NCBI RefSeq assembly: GCF_003075395.1
Contig: NZ_QDFV01000005.1
Location: 186,001-250,000 of the forward strand
Direction: 5' to 3'
DNA from: Microbacterium sp. TPD7012
GTDB lineage: Bacteria; Actinomycetota; Actinomycetes; Actinomycetales; Microbacteriaceae
DNA: 64,000 nt
The translations under genes and the position numbers were made by a program. Numbering within the stretch: the first letter of the stretch is position 1; each line of letters begins with the position of its first letter. Positions 25,917 to 34,231 of the stretch are shown in pieces. The notes beneath the pieces were generated by a model, which ran no database searches, was not told the DNA's origin, and was given only the letters and a program-made list of their open reading frames with translations.

Positions 25917-28900
25917 ATGAAGCTTCAGTTCAAGGTTCAGGATTATCAGACCGAGGCCGTCGATGCCGCGGTCGAAGTGTTCGCTGGGCAGCCGTACGCC
26001 GATGGGGTGAGGTACCGCATCGATCCCGGCAAGGACGCTGCGCTGACGCTGCTGGACGACGCCGGTCTGCGTAACACCGAGATTGCGCTCACACCGCCTC
26101 AGTTGCTTGAGAACGTGCATGCGGTGCAGCGTGCGCGCGGGCTGGAGCTGTCTAAGGAGCTCAAGGACCCGGTCAAGAAGTCGGCGGCACCGATCAACCT
26201 CGATATTGAGATGGAGACCGGCACGGGCAAAACATACGTCTACATCAAGACGATCATGGAGCTACACAAGCGGTATGGGTGGTCGAAGTACATTGTGGTC
26301 GTGCCGTCGATCGCGATCCGTGAGGGCGTAAAGAAATCGTTCGACATCACTGCCGAACACTTCCAACAGCTGTACGGCACCAGGCCGCGCACGTTCGTCT
26401 ACAACTCATCGCGACTTCACGAGCTGGAGCGGTTCTCCTCGGACGCGGGGGTGCAGGTGATGATCATCAACATCCAGGCATTCAACGCCACCGGCAAGGA
26501 CGCCCGGCGCATCTACGAGGTGCTCGATGACTTCCAGTCGCGCAGGCCTATCGATGTGATCGGAGCGAACCGGCCGATTTTGATCATCGACGAGCCGCAG
26601 AAAGTCGAGGGCGACGCCAAGAAGCCGTCGAAGTCGCTAGAAGCGCTCGGGCTGTTCAACGCCCTGTTCGCACTGCGGTACTCAGCAACCCACAAGATCG
26701 AGCGGACGAAGGTGCACCGCCTCGACGCGGTCGACGCCTACAACCAAAAGCTGGTAAAGAAGATCGCGGTGCGGGGCATCACCGTGAAACACTTGGCCGG
26801 TAGTACCGCGTACCTTTACGTGGATGGGTTGGAGGTCGGCAAGGGCGCGGACTTCCCCAAGGCCCGCGTCGAGCTGGAGGTGCAGACCGCCAGCGGTATT
26901 AAGCGTCAGGTTCGGCGGCTGAGTCAGGGCACGAACCTGCACGACATCTCCGGCGGCATCGAGGCGTATAAGGGCCTTTTCATCCGGAATGTCGACGCGA
27001 ACCGCGACATCATCGAGCTGAGCAATGGTGACACCCTCGGCGCCGGCGAAGTCACGGAGGACGTCGCCGAGGACCAGAAGCGACGCATCCAGATTCGCGA
27101 GGTCGTTCGCGCGCACCTGAATAAGGAGCGTGAGCTGTTCGCGCAGGGCATCAAGACACTGTCGCTTTTCTTCATCGACGAGGTTGCAAAGTACCGCGAC
27201 TATGACCGCGAGGACACCCTCGGCGAGTATGCCCGAGTGTTTGAGGAAGAGTACGCGGCGGTGCTCGCCGACTACCTCGGCCAGCTTGACCTCGACGAAT
27301 CAGCCGAGCGCTACCGCAAGCACGTTGAGGCGATCCCGGTGCGCTCGACCCACGAGGGCTACTTCTCCATCGACAAGAAGACTAAGCAGTTCGTCGATGG
27401 GAAGATCGCAGCGCGCGGCGATTTCGCCGGCCAGTCGGACGACGTGGATGCGTATGATCTGATCCTCAAAGACAAGGAGCGGCTGCTGTCCTTCGAGGAG
27501 CCGGTGCGGTTCATCTGGTCGCACTCGGCGCTACGCGAGGGTTGGGACAACCCGAACGTGTTCGTGATGGGCATGCTAAAGAAGAGCGACAACACCACGA
27601 CGAGACGGCAGGAGATCGGTCGAGGCTTGCGATTGTCGGTCGACCAGCACGGCGAGCGGATGGACAACCCCGTCACCGTTCACGACATCAACGAGCTGAC
27701 CGTCGTCACCGACGAGTCATACACTGACTTCGTCACCGCCCTCCAGAAGGAGATCATCGAGTCGCTGTCTGCCCGACCGCGCACGGCGAGCGTCGACTAC
27801 TTCACCGATAAGCACATCACGCTCGGCGACGGGTCTATGAGCGCAATTCACAAGGCAGCCGCGCAGGCTCTGTATTTCCACCTGATTAGAAACGATTATA
27901 TCGATGAGGCAGGCCTCGTGACGCAGACATACAAAGAGGCACGAGCCGACGGCACCCTCGCGACCCCGACGTCGGATGTGCTCAAACCGATCATAGATTT
28001 CGTCTGGCCCCTCGTCGATGCGCTCTACCTCGATGTGCCGAAGCCTACCGATGGCCGCAAGCCGAAGAAGATCCCGTTCAACGAGGCGAACTTCAAGAAG
28101 CGCGAGTTTCAGGAGCTGTGGGGACGAATCAATCGCAAGGCCGTCTACCAGGTCGAGTTTGACTCCAATGAGCTGATTGCCAACTGCATTCGCACGCTCG
28201 ACACGTCGCTCAACGTCACGGTCATGCAATACATCGTCGAGGCCGGCAATCAGATCGTCGGTCTCGAAGTCGAGCAGCTGGAGGCTGGCACCGGCTTCAA
28301 AGTCTCGGAAACGAAGGTCGAACACTCGGCCGTGTCAGCAGGCTCGACGGTCAAGTACGACCTGCTGGGGGAGATCGCTGAGAAAACGCACCTCATTCGC
28401 CGCACCTGCGCGGCGATCCTGGCAGGTATCCAGCCGGGTACTTTCGCAAAGTTCAAGCAGAACCCGGAGCAGTTCATCACCGAAGCCTCACGGCTGATCA
28501 ACGAGCAGAAAGCCACGGTGATCGTCGAGCACCTCAGCTACGACCCTCTCGACGCCCGCTACGATTCGTCGATCTTTACGGAGAACCAGACCGCTCAGGA
28601 CTTGTCTAAGGCGGGTGACAAACTGAAGAAGAGCGTGTACGAATACACCATCACCGACTCCAAGGTCGAGCGGTCGTTTGTCGAGAAGCTCGACGTCAGC
28701 GACGAGGTGGTCGTGTACTCGAAGCTGCCACGCGGGTTCTTCATACCTACCCCGGTCGGCGACTACAACCCCGACTGGGCGATAGCGTTCCGCGACGACG
28801 ACACAAAGATTAAGCACGTCTACTTCGTCGCCGAGACCAAAGGCTCAATGTCGACTATGCAGCTCAAGAGCATTGAGAACGCCAAGATCGAGTGCGCCCG

Positions 28901-29006
28901 CAGATTCTTCGCGTCACTCAACGAGGCTTCTGAGGGCGGCATCGTCAGCGTCAAGTACGACGTTGTGGACAGTTATGACTCGCTGCTCTCAGTCGTTGGG
29001 GCGTAG
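25917..29006 (+). CDS. Type III restriction enzyme helicase-nuclease subunit (Res)
   Basis: A 1029-aa protein. The SF2 motor has ETGTGKT (Walker A, K105) and DEPQ (225-228, in ILIIDEPQKVEG), and later IWSHSALREGWDNPNVFVMG and QEIGRGLRL (motifs V-VI). The C-terminal PD-(D/E)xK nuclease is visible: PD953 and E973-T-K975 (NPDWAI...FVAETKG). It therefore has all parts needed for ATP-dependent cleavage. The N-terminus (FKVQDYQTEAVDAAVEVFAG) is of the BPTD_3080-like Res branch. It completes the operon SNF2 helicase-DUF4391-Mod-Res. Third positions are less G/C-biased than flanking chromosomal genes, indicating transfer. Confidence 0.93.
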   Translation: MKLQFKVQDYQTEAVDAAVEVFAGQPYADGVRYRIDPGKDAALTLLDDAGLRNTEIALTPPQLLENVHAVQRARGLELSKELKDPVKKSAAPINLDIEMETGTGKTYVYIKTIMELHKRYGWSKYIVVVPSIAIREGVKKSFDITAEHFQQLYGTRPRTFVYNSSRLHELERFSSDAGVQVMIINIQAFNATGKDARRIYEVLDDFQSRRPIDVIGANRPILIIDEPQKVEGDAKKPSKSLEALGLFNALFALRYSATHKIERTKVHRLDAVDAYNQKLVKKIAVRGITVKHLAGSTAYLYVDGLEVGKGADFPKARVELEVQTASGIKRQVRRLSQGTNLHDISGGIEAYKGLFIRNVDANRDIIELSNGDTLGAGEVTEDVAEDQKRRIQIREVVRAHLNKERELFAQGIKTLSLFFIDEVAKYRDYDREDTLGEYARVFEEEYAAVLADYLGQLDLDESAERYRKHVEAIPVRSTHEGYFSIDKKTKQFVDGKIAARGDFAGQSDDVDAYDLILKDKERLLSFEEPVRFIWSHSALREGWDNPNVFVMGMLKKSDNTTTRRQEIGRGLRLSVDQHGERMDNPVTVHDINELTVVTDESYTDFVTALQKEIIESLSARPRTASVDYFTDKHITLGDGSMSAIHKAAAQALYFHLIRNDYIDEAGLVTQTYKEARADGTLATPTSDVLKPIIDFVWPLVDALYLDVPKPTDGRKPKKIPFNEANFKKREFQELWGRINRKAVYQVEFDSNELIANCIRTLDTSLNVTVMQYIVEAGNQIVGLEVEQLEAGTGFKVSETKVEHSAVSAGSTVKYDLLGEIAEKTHLIRRTCAAILAGIQPGTFAKFKQNPEQFITEASRLINEQKATVIVEHLSYDPLDARYDSSIFTENQTAQDLSKAGDKLKKSVYEYTITDSKVERSFVEKLDVSDEVVVYSKLPRGFFIPTPVGDYNPDWAIAFRDDDTKIKHVYFVAETKGSMSTMQLKSIENAKIECARRFFASLNEASEGGIVSVKYDVVDSYDSLLSVVGA

Positions 29007-29182
29007 CTGCGCACCGGGTTGCAAGCCACCTGCCGCGGACCGCGAGTTCAGACGGCACGCCGGCGAACTCAGCGTCGTATCACGGCGACTCACTCTGGAT
29101 CGTCACCTCAGATCACGGCGGCACAACGAAGACCCGCTCGCTTCCATCCCGCCCGCACACGCGGCGCAACGATAATGGACGG

Positions 29183-30010
29183 GTGTATAACCTGATTGTC
29201 GGCGCCACAGGCGGATCCATCCATCGCAGCAGGATGCTGGAGTTCACATCGGAAGATGCCACCCAATTCGCTGAATCAAGCCCTCGCTACCAGCGCCTCC
29301 TGACCCTCCCCACCCTGCTGATGCCTGAGTTGAACGACACGAGCGAACCACCATACGCGCGTGTCGGCAAGATAGACGAGATCACGCTCGAATCAGGCAC
29401 AACTGTCGCCTTCAGGTTTCGGGCGAACGATGCGGTTGCAGCTATCCAAAGCGATCGCATCGCTGAATTGACCAGTGAACTGGGCGTAGACAGCTGGGAG
29501 CTTGATCGAACACATTGGGCCGTTAAGAACGTCGACCTCTACGATGCCGTCTTGACGCGCGAATCGGGTCCAGGGTCAGAATCTGCTGCCCTTTCGATCC
29601 CGACTCACCTTGCTCGCGAGAGAGACCTCGTCGCCGTAATGATGCCGTTCGCTGGCTTCGATCACGTCTACGACGCCATACGGAGCGCCGCCGCTGATGC
29701 CGGCCTACGGTGCCTGCGCGCTGACGACATCTGGGAAAGCCATAACATCATGGACGACGTTCTTAGTTTGATTTGGCGGGCCCAGATCGTAGTTTCCGAC
29801 CTCACCGGTAAGAATTCCAATGTCTTTTACGAGACCGGGATCGCGCATACGCTCGGTCGACATGTAGTCCCGCTCGCCCGGACACTTGCGGACGTTCCCT
29901 TTGATCTTCAGTCGATACGTACGCTCGAGTACCTCCCGAACACCGAAGGCTTGGAGGCCCTTCGATCTGCTCTCACTCGGCGCTTGCGGACTCTCGCCAT
30001 GTCGGGCTGA
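29183..30010 (+). CDS. Protein with C-terminal nucleoside-deoxyribosyltransferase/TIR-like domain
   Basis: A 275-aa protein. The C-terminal 130 residues read VAVMMPFAGFDHVYDAIRSA, CLRADDIWES, LIWRAQIVVSDLTGKNSNVF YETGIAHTLG: the Rossmann-like fold shared by nucleoside 2-deoxyribosyltransferases and a TIR-like group, with the conserved Glu in YETGIA. Members are often found in anti-phage loci, where some cleave NAD or nucleotides. The N-terminal 140 residues are unassigned. The start is GTG 29183, 6 bp after GATAAT, so probably leaderless. It is separated from Res by 176 bp with no gene visible and has its own promoter; it may be an independent effector. Confidence 0.7.
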   Translation: MYNLIVGATGGSIHRSRMLEFTSEDATQFAESSPRYQRLLTLPTLLMPELNDTSEPPYARVGKIDEITLESGTTVAFRFRANDAVAAIQSDRIAELTSELGVDSWELDRTHWAVKNVDLYDAVLTRESGPGSESAALSIPTHLARERDLVAVMMPFAGFDHVYDAIRSAAADAGLRCLRADDIWESHNIMDDVLSLIWRAQIVVSDLTGKNSNVFYETGIAHTLGRHVVPLARTLADVPFDLQSIRTLEYLPNTEGLEALRSALTRRLRTLAMSG

Positions 30011-30182
30011 CGAGAGACTTGCCATCCCGATTCCATGCAGCGTATGTAGGAAGCACAGATTGACCCCGTCGCATGGGCGCATTCGGTTTCAACTCAGTTT
30101 CTCCATCACTTATCACCTTGCGACCACGTTGGCGCAGCATGGCGATGCCATCCGAACGCACGACCGAGGCGTCGTCTCGAGG

Positions 30183-30791
30183 CTAGGCTCCTCCAAATCG
30201 TTCCCCCGAGCTCACCTGCTGCGCCACCCGCCGCAACGCCAGCAACAACGGCTCCACCAGCACCGACCCCAGCACGACGTACCGCACCGCGGCCTCCGCG
30301 GACTCCGTCGGCACCCCGGCGATCTCGGCATCCGCAATTCGTCGCATGCTCGCGAGGTACTCCGCCATCGCGGCATCCGGCACGACGAACCCCGCACTCT
30401 CCAGCCCCTGCAGCGCCCGCGCCACTGCGCTCAGCACCGCCGGATCGCACATCCCCGGCTTCCACCCGAGCCCGGTCACAAGAAGCTCGGCCTCCGTCAG
30501 ATCCAGTGCTTCATCCGCCGGCGGAGTGATCGCCGCATGCGCGGTCCCCAGCAGGTCGTGCGGGCTCTCCGGCGGATCATCCAGCGCCGCCAGCACACGT
30601 CGCGTCTCAGCGATGCTCACTCCGGCATCGAGCAGCGCCCGGATCACCCGCAGCCGCTCCACGTGCTTCCCGCCATAGGCGGCCTGGGTCGGCGCGCTGC
30701 GCTCACCCTCGGGCAGCAGCCCCTCGCGCAGGTAGTACTTGATCGTCGGCACGGTCACGCCCGTCTGGGCTGACAGTTCAGAAATTCTCAT
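30183..30791 (-). CDS. MerR family transcriptional regulator
   Basis: A 202-aa regulator. The N-terminal MerR winged helix is clear: RISELSAQTGVTVPTIKYYL REGLLP. The second helix-turn-helix part is HVERLRVIRALLDAGVSIAE. The C-terminal half, MCDPAVLSAVARALQGLESA to ADAEIAGVPTESAEAAVRYV, is an effector domain without metal-binding cysteines apart from one, so a small organic ligand is more likely than a metal. ATG 30791 is preferred (AGAGG 5-6 nt upstream); GTG 30797 is an in-frame alternative. Divergent from the DUF4188 gene with a 70-bp region holding four alternating half-sites. Confidence 0.88.
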   Translation of the reverse strand: MRISELSAQTGVTVPTIKYYLREGLLPEGERSAPTQAAYGGKHVERLRVIRALLDAGVSIAETRRVLAALDDPPESPHDLLGTAHAAITPPADEALDLTEAELLVTGLGWKPGMCDPAVLSAVARALQGLESAGFVVPDAAMAEYLASMRRIADAEIAGVPTESAEAAVRYVVLGSVLVEPLLLALRRVAQQVSSGERFGGA

Positions 30792-30800
30792 GGCCACCTC

Positions 30801-30846
30801 TTGACTTCGATAGTAGCGCTATCCATTATGGATAGTGAAACTATCC
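30801..30846. promoter_or_regulatory. MerR operator/promoter region with four alternating half-sites
   Basis: GATAG at 30809-30813, CTATC at 30819-30823, GATAG at 30831-30835 and CTATC at 30841-30845 alternate at about 10-12-bp steps. Two larger palindromes result: CTATCCATTATGGATAG (30819-30835) and GGATAGTGAAACTATCC (30830-30846). A TTGACT at 30801-30806 with a -10-like CATTAT at 30824-30829 (17-bp spacer) could drive the DUF4188 gene through the operators. Assignment to the adjacent MerR is inference. Confidence 0.7.
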
Positions 30847-30861
30847 AACCAAGGAGACATC

Positions 30862-31392
30862 ATGTCGAAAGTCATCACGGGCCGCATGACCCACCGCCAC
30901 GAGGGCGAGCTCGTCGTGTTCCACATCGGGATGCAGATCAACCGCTGGTGGCGGCCCGACCTGTGGCTGCCGACGTTCTTCTCGATGCCGCCGATGCTGC
31001 GCGAACTCTCGACCGACCCCGATTCGGGCATGCTCGGTTACCAGCTGCTCTTCGGATCCGGCGGACCCTACGTCGTGCAGTACTGGTCCTCGGTCGACAA
31101 GCTCTACGCCTACGCGTCCAGCCCGTCACAGGAGCACCGCCCCGCCTGGACCCGCTTCAACAAGATGGCGCGCAAGGCTCCGGGAGCGGTCGGCATCTGG
31201 CACGAGACCTTCCTCGTCGACCGGGCCGAGAGCGTGTACGTGTCGACGAAGCCGATGGGGCTGCCGAAGGCGACGGAGATGGTCGAGGTAGGGAAGCGGC
31301 AGGATCGGGCGCAGGCGCGGTTCGCGGACGGGCGGACGGTGTCTGGCCAGGCGCAGTCCCCGGAGATCTTGAGCGAACCGCGCCTCCCCTAG
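30862..31392 (+). CDS. DUF4188 family protein
   Basis: A 176-aa protein with the DUF4188 pattern: RMTHRHEGELVVFHIGMQIN, RWWRPDLWLPTFFSMPPML, QLLFGSGGPYVVQYWSSVDK and AVGIWHETFLV. The family resembles small monooxygenase/antibiotic-biosynthesis-monooxygenase folds and fluoride- or halogen-linked genes, but no function is proven. ATG 30862 has an excellent ribosome site AAGGAGA. Paired and divergent with a MerR regulator, so probably inducible. Its stop codon (31390-31392) touches the 5' strand of the TPP riboswitch that follows. Confidence 0.8.
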   Translation: MSKVITGRMTHRHEGELVVFHIGMQINRWWRPDLWLPTFFSMPPMLRELSTDPDSGMLGYQLLFGSGGPYVVQYWSSVDKLYAYASSPSQEHRPAWTRFNKMARKAPGAVGIWHETFLVDRAESVYVSTKPMGLPKATEMVEVGKRQDRAQARFADGRTVSGQAQSPEILSEPRLP

Positions 31393-31492
31393 ACTTCCTT
31401 CCAACCACAGGGGAGTCCCGGCAGGGGCTGAGAGGGCGCTGACGCAGCGCCGACCCTTACACCTGATGCGGGTCATGCCGCCGTAGGAAGTC
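31392..31492 (+). promoter_or_regulatory. TPP riboswitch (THI element)
   Basis: The conserved TPP aptamer core is present: ACAGGGGAGTCCC (31407-31419), GGGGCTGAGAGGG (31424-31436), a short variable hairpin GGCGCTGACGCAGCGCC (31435-31451), then ACCCTTACACCTGAT (31453-31467) and GCGGGTCATGCCGCCGTAGG (31468-31487). An 8-bp P1 stem is exact: GACTTCCT (31392-31399) with AGGAAGTC (31485-31492). The 3' P1 strand contains AGGAAG, the ribosome-binding site of the ATG at 31500, so TPP binding should block translation. No terminator is needed. It controls the MFS gene. Confidence 0.95.
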
Positions 31493-31499
31493 GAGTCAT

Positions 31500-32771
31500 A
31501 TGTCGCGCCTCATCACCGAGCCCGAAACGTCCTCCCGAGCACGAAAGGCCGTTCGCGGCGGATTGCTCGGCAACTTCGTCGACCAGGTCGATATCTTCCT
31601 GCCGGTGATCGCGCTCGCCCCCGCAGCCGCGGTCGTGCTGGGCCCCGACCCCGCTCAGACCGGCCTGATCTTCGTCGCCACCCTGTTCGGACGCCCGCTC
31701 GGAGCCGCCATCTTCGGAAGCCTCGCCGACCGCTACGGCCGCACGAGCACCACCAAGGTCGCGATCGCCGGCATCGCGATCACAACGCTCTTGATCGCCC
31801 TGATCCCCAACCACGACCTCGGTGGTGAAGCAACCCTCTGGGCGTTCGTCGCCCTCCGTTTCGTCGGCGGCATCTTCCTCGGCGGCGAATACTCCGCGGC
31901 GATCCCGCTCGCCATGGAATGGTCTGCCCCACGCCGGCGCGGCCTGCTCAGCGGCGGCATCATGGCCATGTCCCCACTCGCGAACTCATTCATCGCCGCG
32001 CTCACCCTGACGCTCCTGCAGGCGCTCGGAGCCGACGACTACGCGATGTGGGGATGGCGGATGCCGTTCATCGCCGGCGCCCTGCTCGCGGTGGCGCTGC
32101 TCTTCTACTACTCCGCCGGGGTCCACGACTCCCCGGTCTCGACGAGCGTCCCCCACCGCACCCGACCTCTGACCGACATCCTGGTCGGACCGTTCCGCCG
32201 CCAGCTCTGGCAGGTGTTCACGCTGATGACCGCCCTCTGGCTGTTCACGCAGATGGCGATCCCCGTGCTGACCGGCCTGTTGAGCAAAGCACCCCAGATC
32301 GGCCCGACCACCGTGCCGCTCATCATGCTGGTCGCCACCCTCGTCTCGGCTGCGGCAATGATCGCCAGCGGTGCGATCTCGCAGCGGATCGGACGGCGCC
32401 GCTTCTTCGTCGTCTTCGGAGGCCTCGCGATCATCGCCGCTCCACTGGCCCTCCCGTGGGCGATGTCCTCGCAGGGAGCTGGCGCCGTGCTGGCCGTCAC
32501 CGTCGTGCAGATCGTCACCGTGTCGGCCTACGGCCCGGTCGGCGCCTACCTCGCCGAGCGGTTTCCCGCTGCCGTGCGGTCGAGCGGATACGGGGTCGGC
32601 TACTCGCTCTCCATGGTGATCCCAGCGCTCTACCCGTTCTGGCTGCCCGGGTTGCAGAGCATGCTCGGCGCGGGCCCTGCGGTGGCCGTCGTGCTCGCCG
32701 CGGCGGCTGCGCTGCTCATCATCGGGGCGCTCCTCGGGCCCGAACCCGACCGGGAAGCGCGGTTGGAGTGA
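31500..32771 (+). CDS. MFS transporter under TPP control, probable thiamine or precursor uptake
   Basis: A 423-aa 12-helix major facilitator. The metabolite-H+ symporter signature is visible: RPLGAAIFGSLADRYGRTST in loop 2-3, then RFVGGIFLGGEYSAAIPLAM (sugar/MHS-type helix 4-5), the central loop near 210, and SQRIGRRRFFVVFGGLA in loop 8-9. Because the messenger starts with a TPP riboswitch, the substrate is probably thiamine, HMP or thiazole; this is inference from regulation, not from the sequence of the transporter. Start 31500 has AGGAAG as ribosome site inside P1 of the switch. Monocistronic. Confidence 0.88.
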   Translation: MSRLITEPETSSRARKAVRGGLLGNFVDQVDIFLPVIALAPAAAVVLGPDPAQTGLIFVATLFGRPLGAAIFGSLADRYGRTSTTKVAIAGIAITTLLIALIPNHDLGGEATLWAFVALRFVGGIFLGGEYSAAIPLAMEWSAPRRRGLLSGGIMAMSPLANSFIAALTLTLLQALGADDYAMWGWRMPFIAGALLAVALLFYYSAGVHDSPVSTSVPHRTRPLTDILVGPFRRQLWQVFTLMTALWLFTQMAIPVLTGLLSKAPQIGPTTVPLIMLVATLVSAAAMIASGAISQRIGRRRFFVVFGGLAIIAAPLALPWAMSSQGAGAVLAVTVVQIVTVSAYGPVGAYLAERFPAAVRSSGYGVGYSLSMVIPALYPFWLPGLQSMLGAGPAVAVVLAAAAALLIIGALLGPEPDREARLE

Positions 32772-32825
32772 AGGGCGCGGGGATGCGGCCGCGGTGCCGC
32801 AACCCTTCGCTCGTCCGCCGACCGC

Positions 32826-33038
32826 TCACCTGGACCCCAGTCTCCGAAGGGTGGGCCGCTCCGCTCGTCGCTCGCGCTGAGCGACGATCGCGAAGCCGAG
32901 TGCTGTGAGGAAGGCGAGCATGGCAAGCCCCCATGCGAGGACAGCGAAATGCACGGGAAGCATCAACGATGCGAGCAGAAACGTCAGGCCGACGATCGGA
33001 AGAGCCACCGTCAAGCGCTGCGCGAGAGTCTGGGGCAT
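32826..33038 (-). CDS. Small two-helix membrane protein
   Basis: A 70-aa protein, MPQTLAQRLTVALPIVGLTF..., with two hydrophobic helices (TVALPIVGLTFLLASLMLPV and AVLAWGLAMLAFLTALGFAI) and a basic end (AQRERRAERPTLRRLGSR). Function unknown. ATG 33038 has AAGGA 7 nt upstream. It converges on the MFS transporter and is divergent from the secreted protein at 33245. Confidence 0.6.
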   Translation of the reverse strand: MPQTLAQRLTVALPIVGLTFLLASLMLPVHFAVLAWGLAMLAFLTALGFAIVAQRERRAERPTLRRLGSR

Positions 33039-33145
33039 CGTCGTCCTTCTGGTCGGCCGCGGCGAGTTCATCGGGCTTCACCAGAGGCGCTGCCCGCATC
33101 CATCGTGACCATTTCGGCAGCGTCAGATCAAGGCATGAGGCGCTC

Positions 33146-33163
33146 CGTGGCCCCAGGGCCACG
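33146..33163. promoter_or_regulatory. Hairpin/dyad with a CCCTGGGG core upstream of the secreted protein
   Basis: CGTGGCCC (33146-33153) and GGGCCACG (33156-33163) are exact complements with a 2-nt centre. The core, read on the minus strand, is CCCTGGGG, the same word that is repeated upstream of the regulator/kinase genes at 35223-35251. It lies about 85 bp before the ATG at 33245. It could be a response-regulator site; the link is inference. Confidence 0.4.
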
Positions 33164-33244
33164 AACTGGTCGAGCGGCTGTACCGGCTGGTGGCCGCCAC
33201 GTACGGTGAGCCGGAGTTGGTTCTCACCGGTGAAAGGAAACCGC

Positions 33245-34216
33245 ATGAAGACTCGATTCCGTCGCACGCCGCTGGTCGCGGGAGCGGCATTATTCGCCCT
33301 GGTACTCTCTGGCACGACTCCCGCATTCGCTGCTTCCGATGCAGACCCGGATGCGGTTGCCGAGGCTGTGACAGCAGCGGCACCGACCGCCCTGGATGCG
33401 TTGGCTGTCGAGCAGGCTGGAGATCAGTTGCGAACCTCCTTCACTGAAGGCGGGCAGGCGGAATTCAACGTCGACCCCGTCGACGGGTTGTCGTTCACCA
33501 CCGATACCGGCGAGGCTGGCGCGTCGTTGTCGTTGCCTGGCGCGGCAGACCTGGGCTCGGCGGTTGTGAGTGATGACGGTTCCGTGACTTACGCCGGCGA
33601 TGCTCAGGTTCCGTCCGTGAACATTCTGGCCGCGGACGACGCCGTACGGGTCAGCACCGTTATCGCTGCCGCCACCCAGACCGAGTCTTTCGCCTACGAC
33701 TTCGGCGCCGGCGCAACTGTGGAGATCCAGGAGGACGGCAGCGCACTCGTGCTGACCGACGGGGAATCGACGGGCGGTGAGGATGTCGAAGTGATCCTCG
33801 CTCGCGTGGATGTCCCCTGGGCCACGGACGCAGCGGGGAAGACCGTCGAGACGCACTATGTGGCCGACGGGAGTGTCCTGACGCAGGTCGTGAAGCACCA
33901 GTCCGAGGGAACCGCGTATCCCGTGGTGGCGGACCCGTCGTTTGATCAGCCGAACATCTTCCAGTACCGCGTTCGGTTCAACCGTGCCGAGACTGCGACG
34001 ATCGCGCAGTACGGTCTCGCCTCGCTCGGTGGCGCAGTGTGCGGTCCGGTCATGGCCCTCGCCTGCATCTTGGCGGCGGGTGCCGTAGCGTGGAACGCAG
34101 GTGTTGCGCAGAACTCGAATCCCAAGCGTTGCGTGCAGATCACGGCCACGAACACGTACTCGGCCGCGAACATCATCTGGTGGGTCGACACGTACGCCGG
34201 CGGACCATGCAAGTGA
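33245..34216 (+). CDS. Secreted protein with C-terminal hydrophobic cysteine module (possible antimicrobial/toxin)
   Basis: A 323-aa precursor. A clear Sec signal peptide (MKTRFRRTPLVAGAALFALV..., cleavage after residues AFA near 29) leads to an acidic Ala/Asp-rich region, then the actinobacterial motif YPVVADPS (from residue 225). The last 90 residues change character: aromatic/basic (FQYRVRFNRAETATIAQYGL), then a Gly/Ala hydrophobic core (LGGAVCGPVMALACILAAGA) and a polar end with two more cysteines (KRCVQIT...GGPCK). Four cysteines could form two disulphides. This layout suggests a processed C-terminal membrane-active peptide. ATG 33245 has AAAGGAAA upstream. A small membrane protein follows after 15 bp. 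Confidence 0.6.
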   Translation: MKTRFRRTPLVAGAALFALVLSGTTPAFAASDADPDAVAEAVTAAAPTALDALAVEQAGDQLRTSFTEGGQAEFNVDPVDGLSFTTDTGEAGASLSLPGAADLGSAVVSDDGSVTYAGDAQVPSVNILAADDAVRVSTVIAAATQTESFAYDFGAGATVEIQEDGSALVLTDGESTGGEDVEVILARVDVPWATDAAGKTVETHYVADGSVLTQVVKHQSEGTAYPVVADPSFDQPNIFQYRVRFNRAETATIAQYGLASLGGAVCGPVMALACILAAGAVAWNAGVAQNSNPKRCVQITATNTYSAANIIWWVDTYAGGPCK

Positions 34217-34231
34217 TGAGGAGAAGCGATC

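Noticed and set aside
20147-29006. BREX system
   Set aside because: No PglZ phosphatase, BrxC ATPase or BrxL/BrxA gene is present; the methylase and Res have type III features.
30809-30846. CRISPR array
   Set aside because: Half-sites are 5-6 bp, alternate in orientation and number four. No repeat of 25-40 bp with unique spacers exists anywhere in the window.
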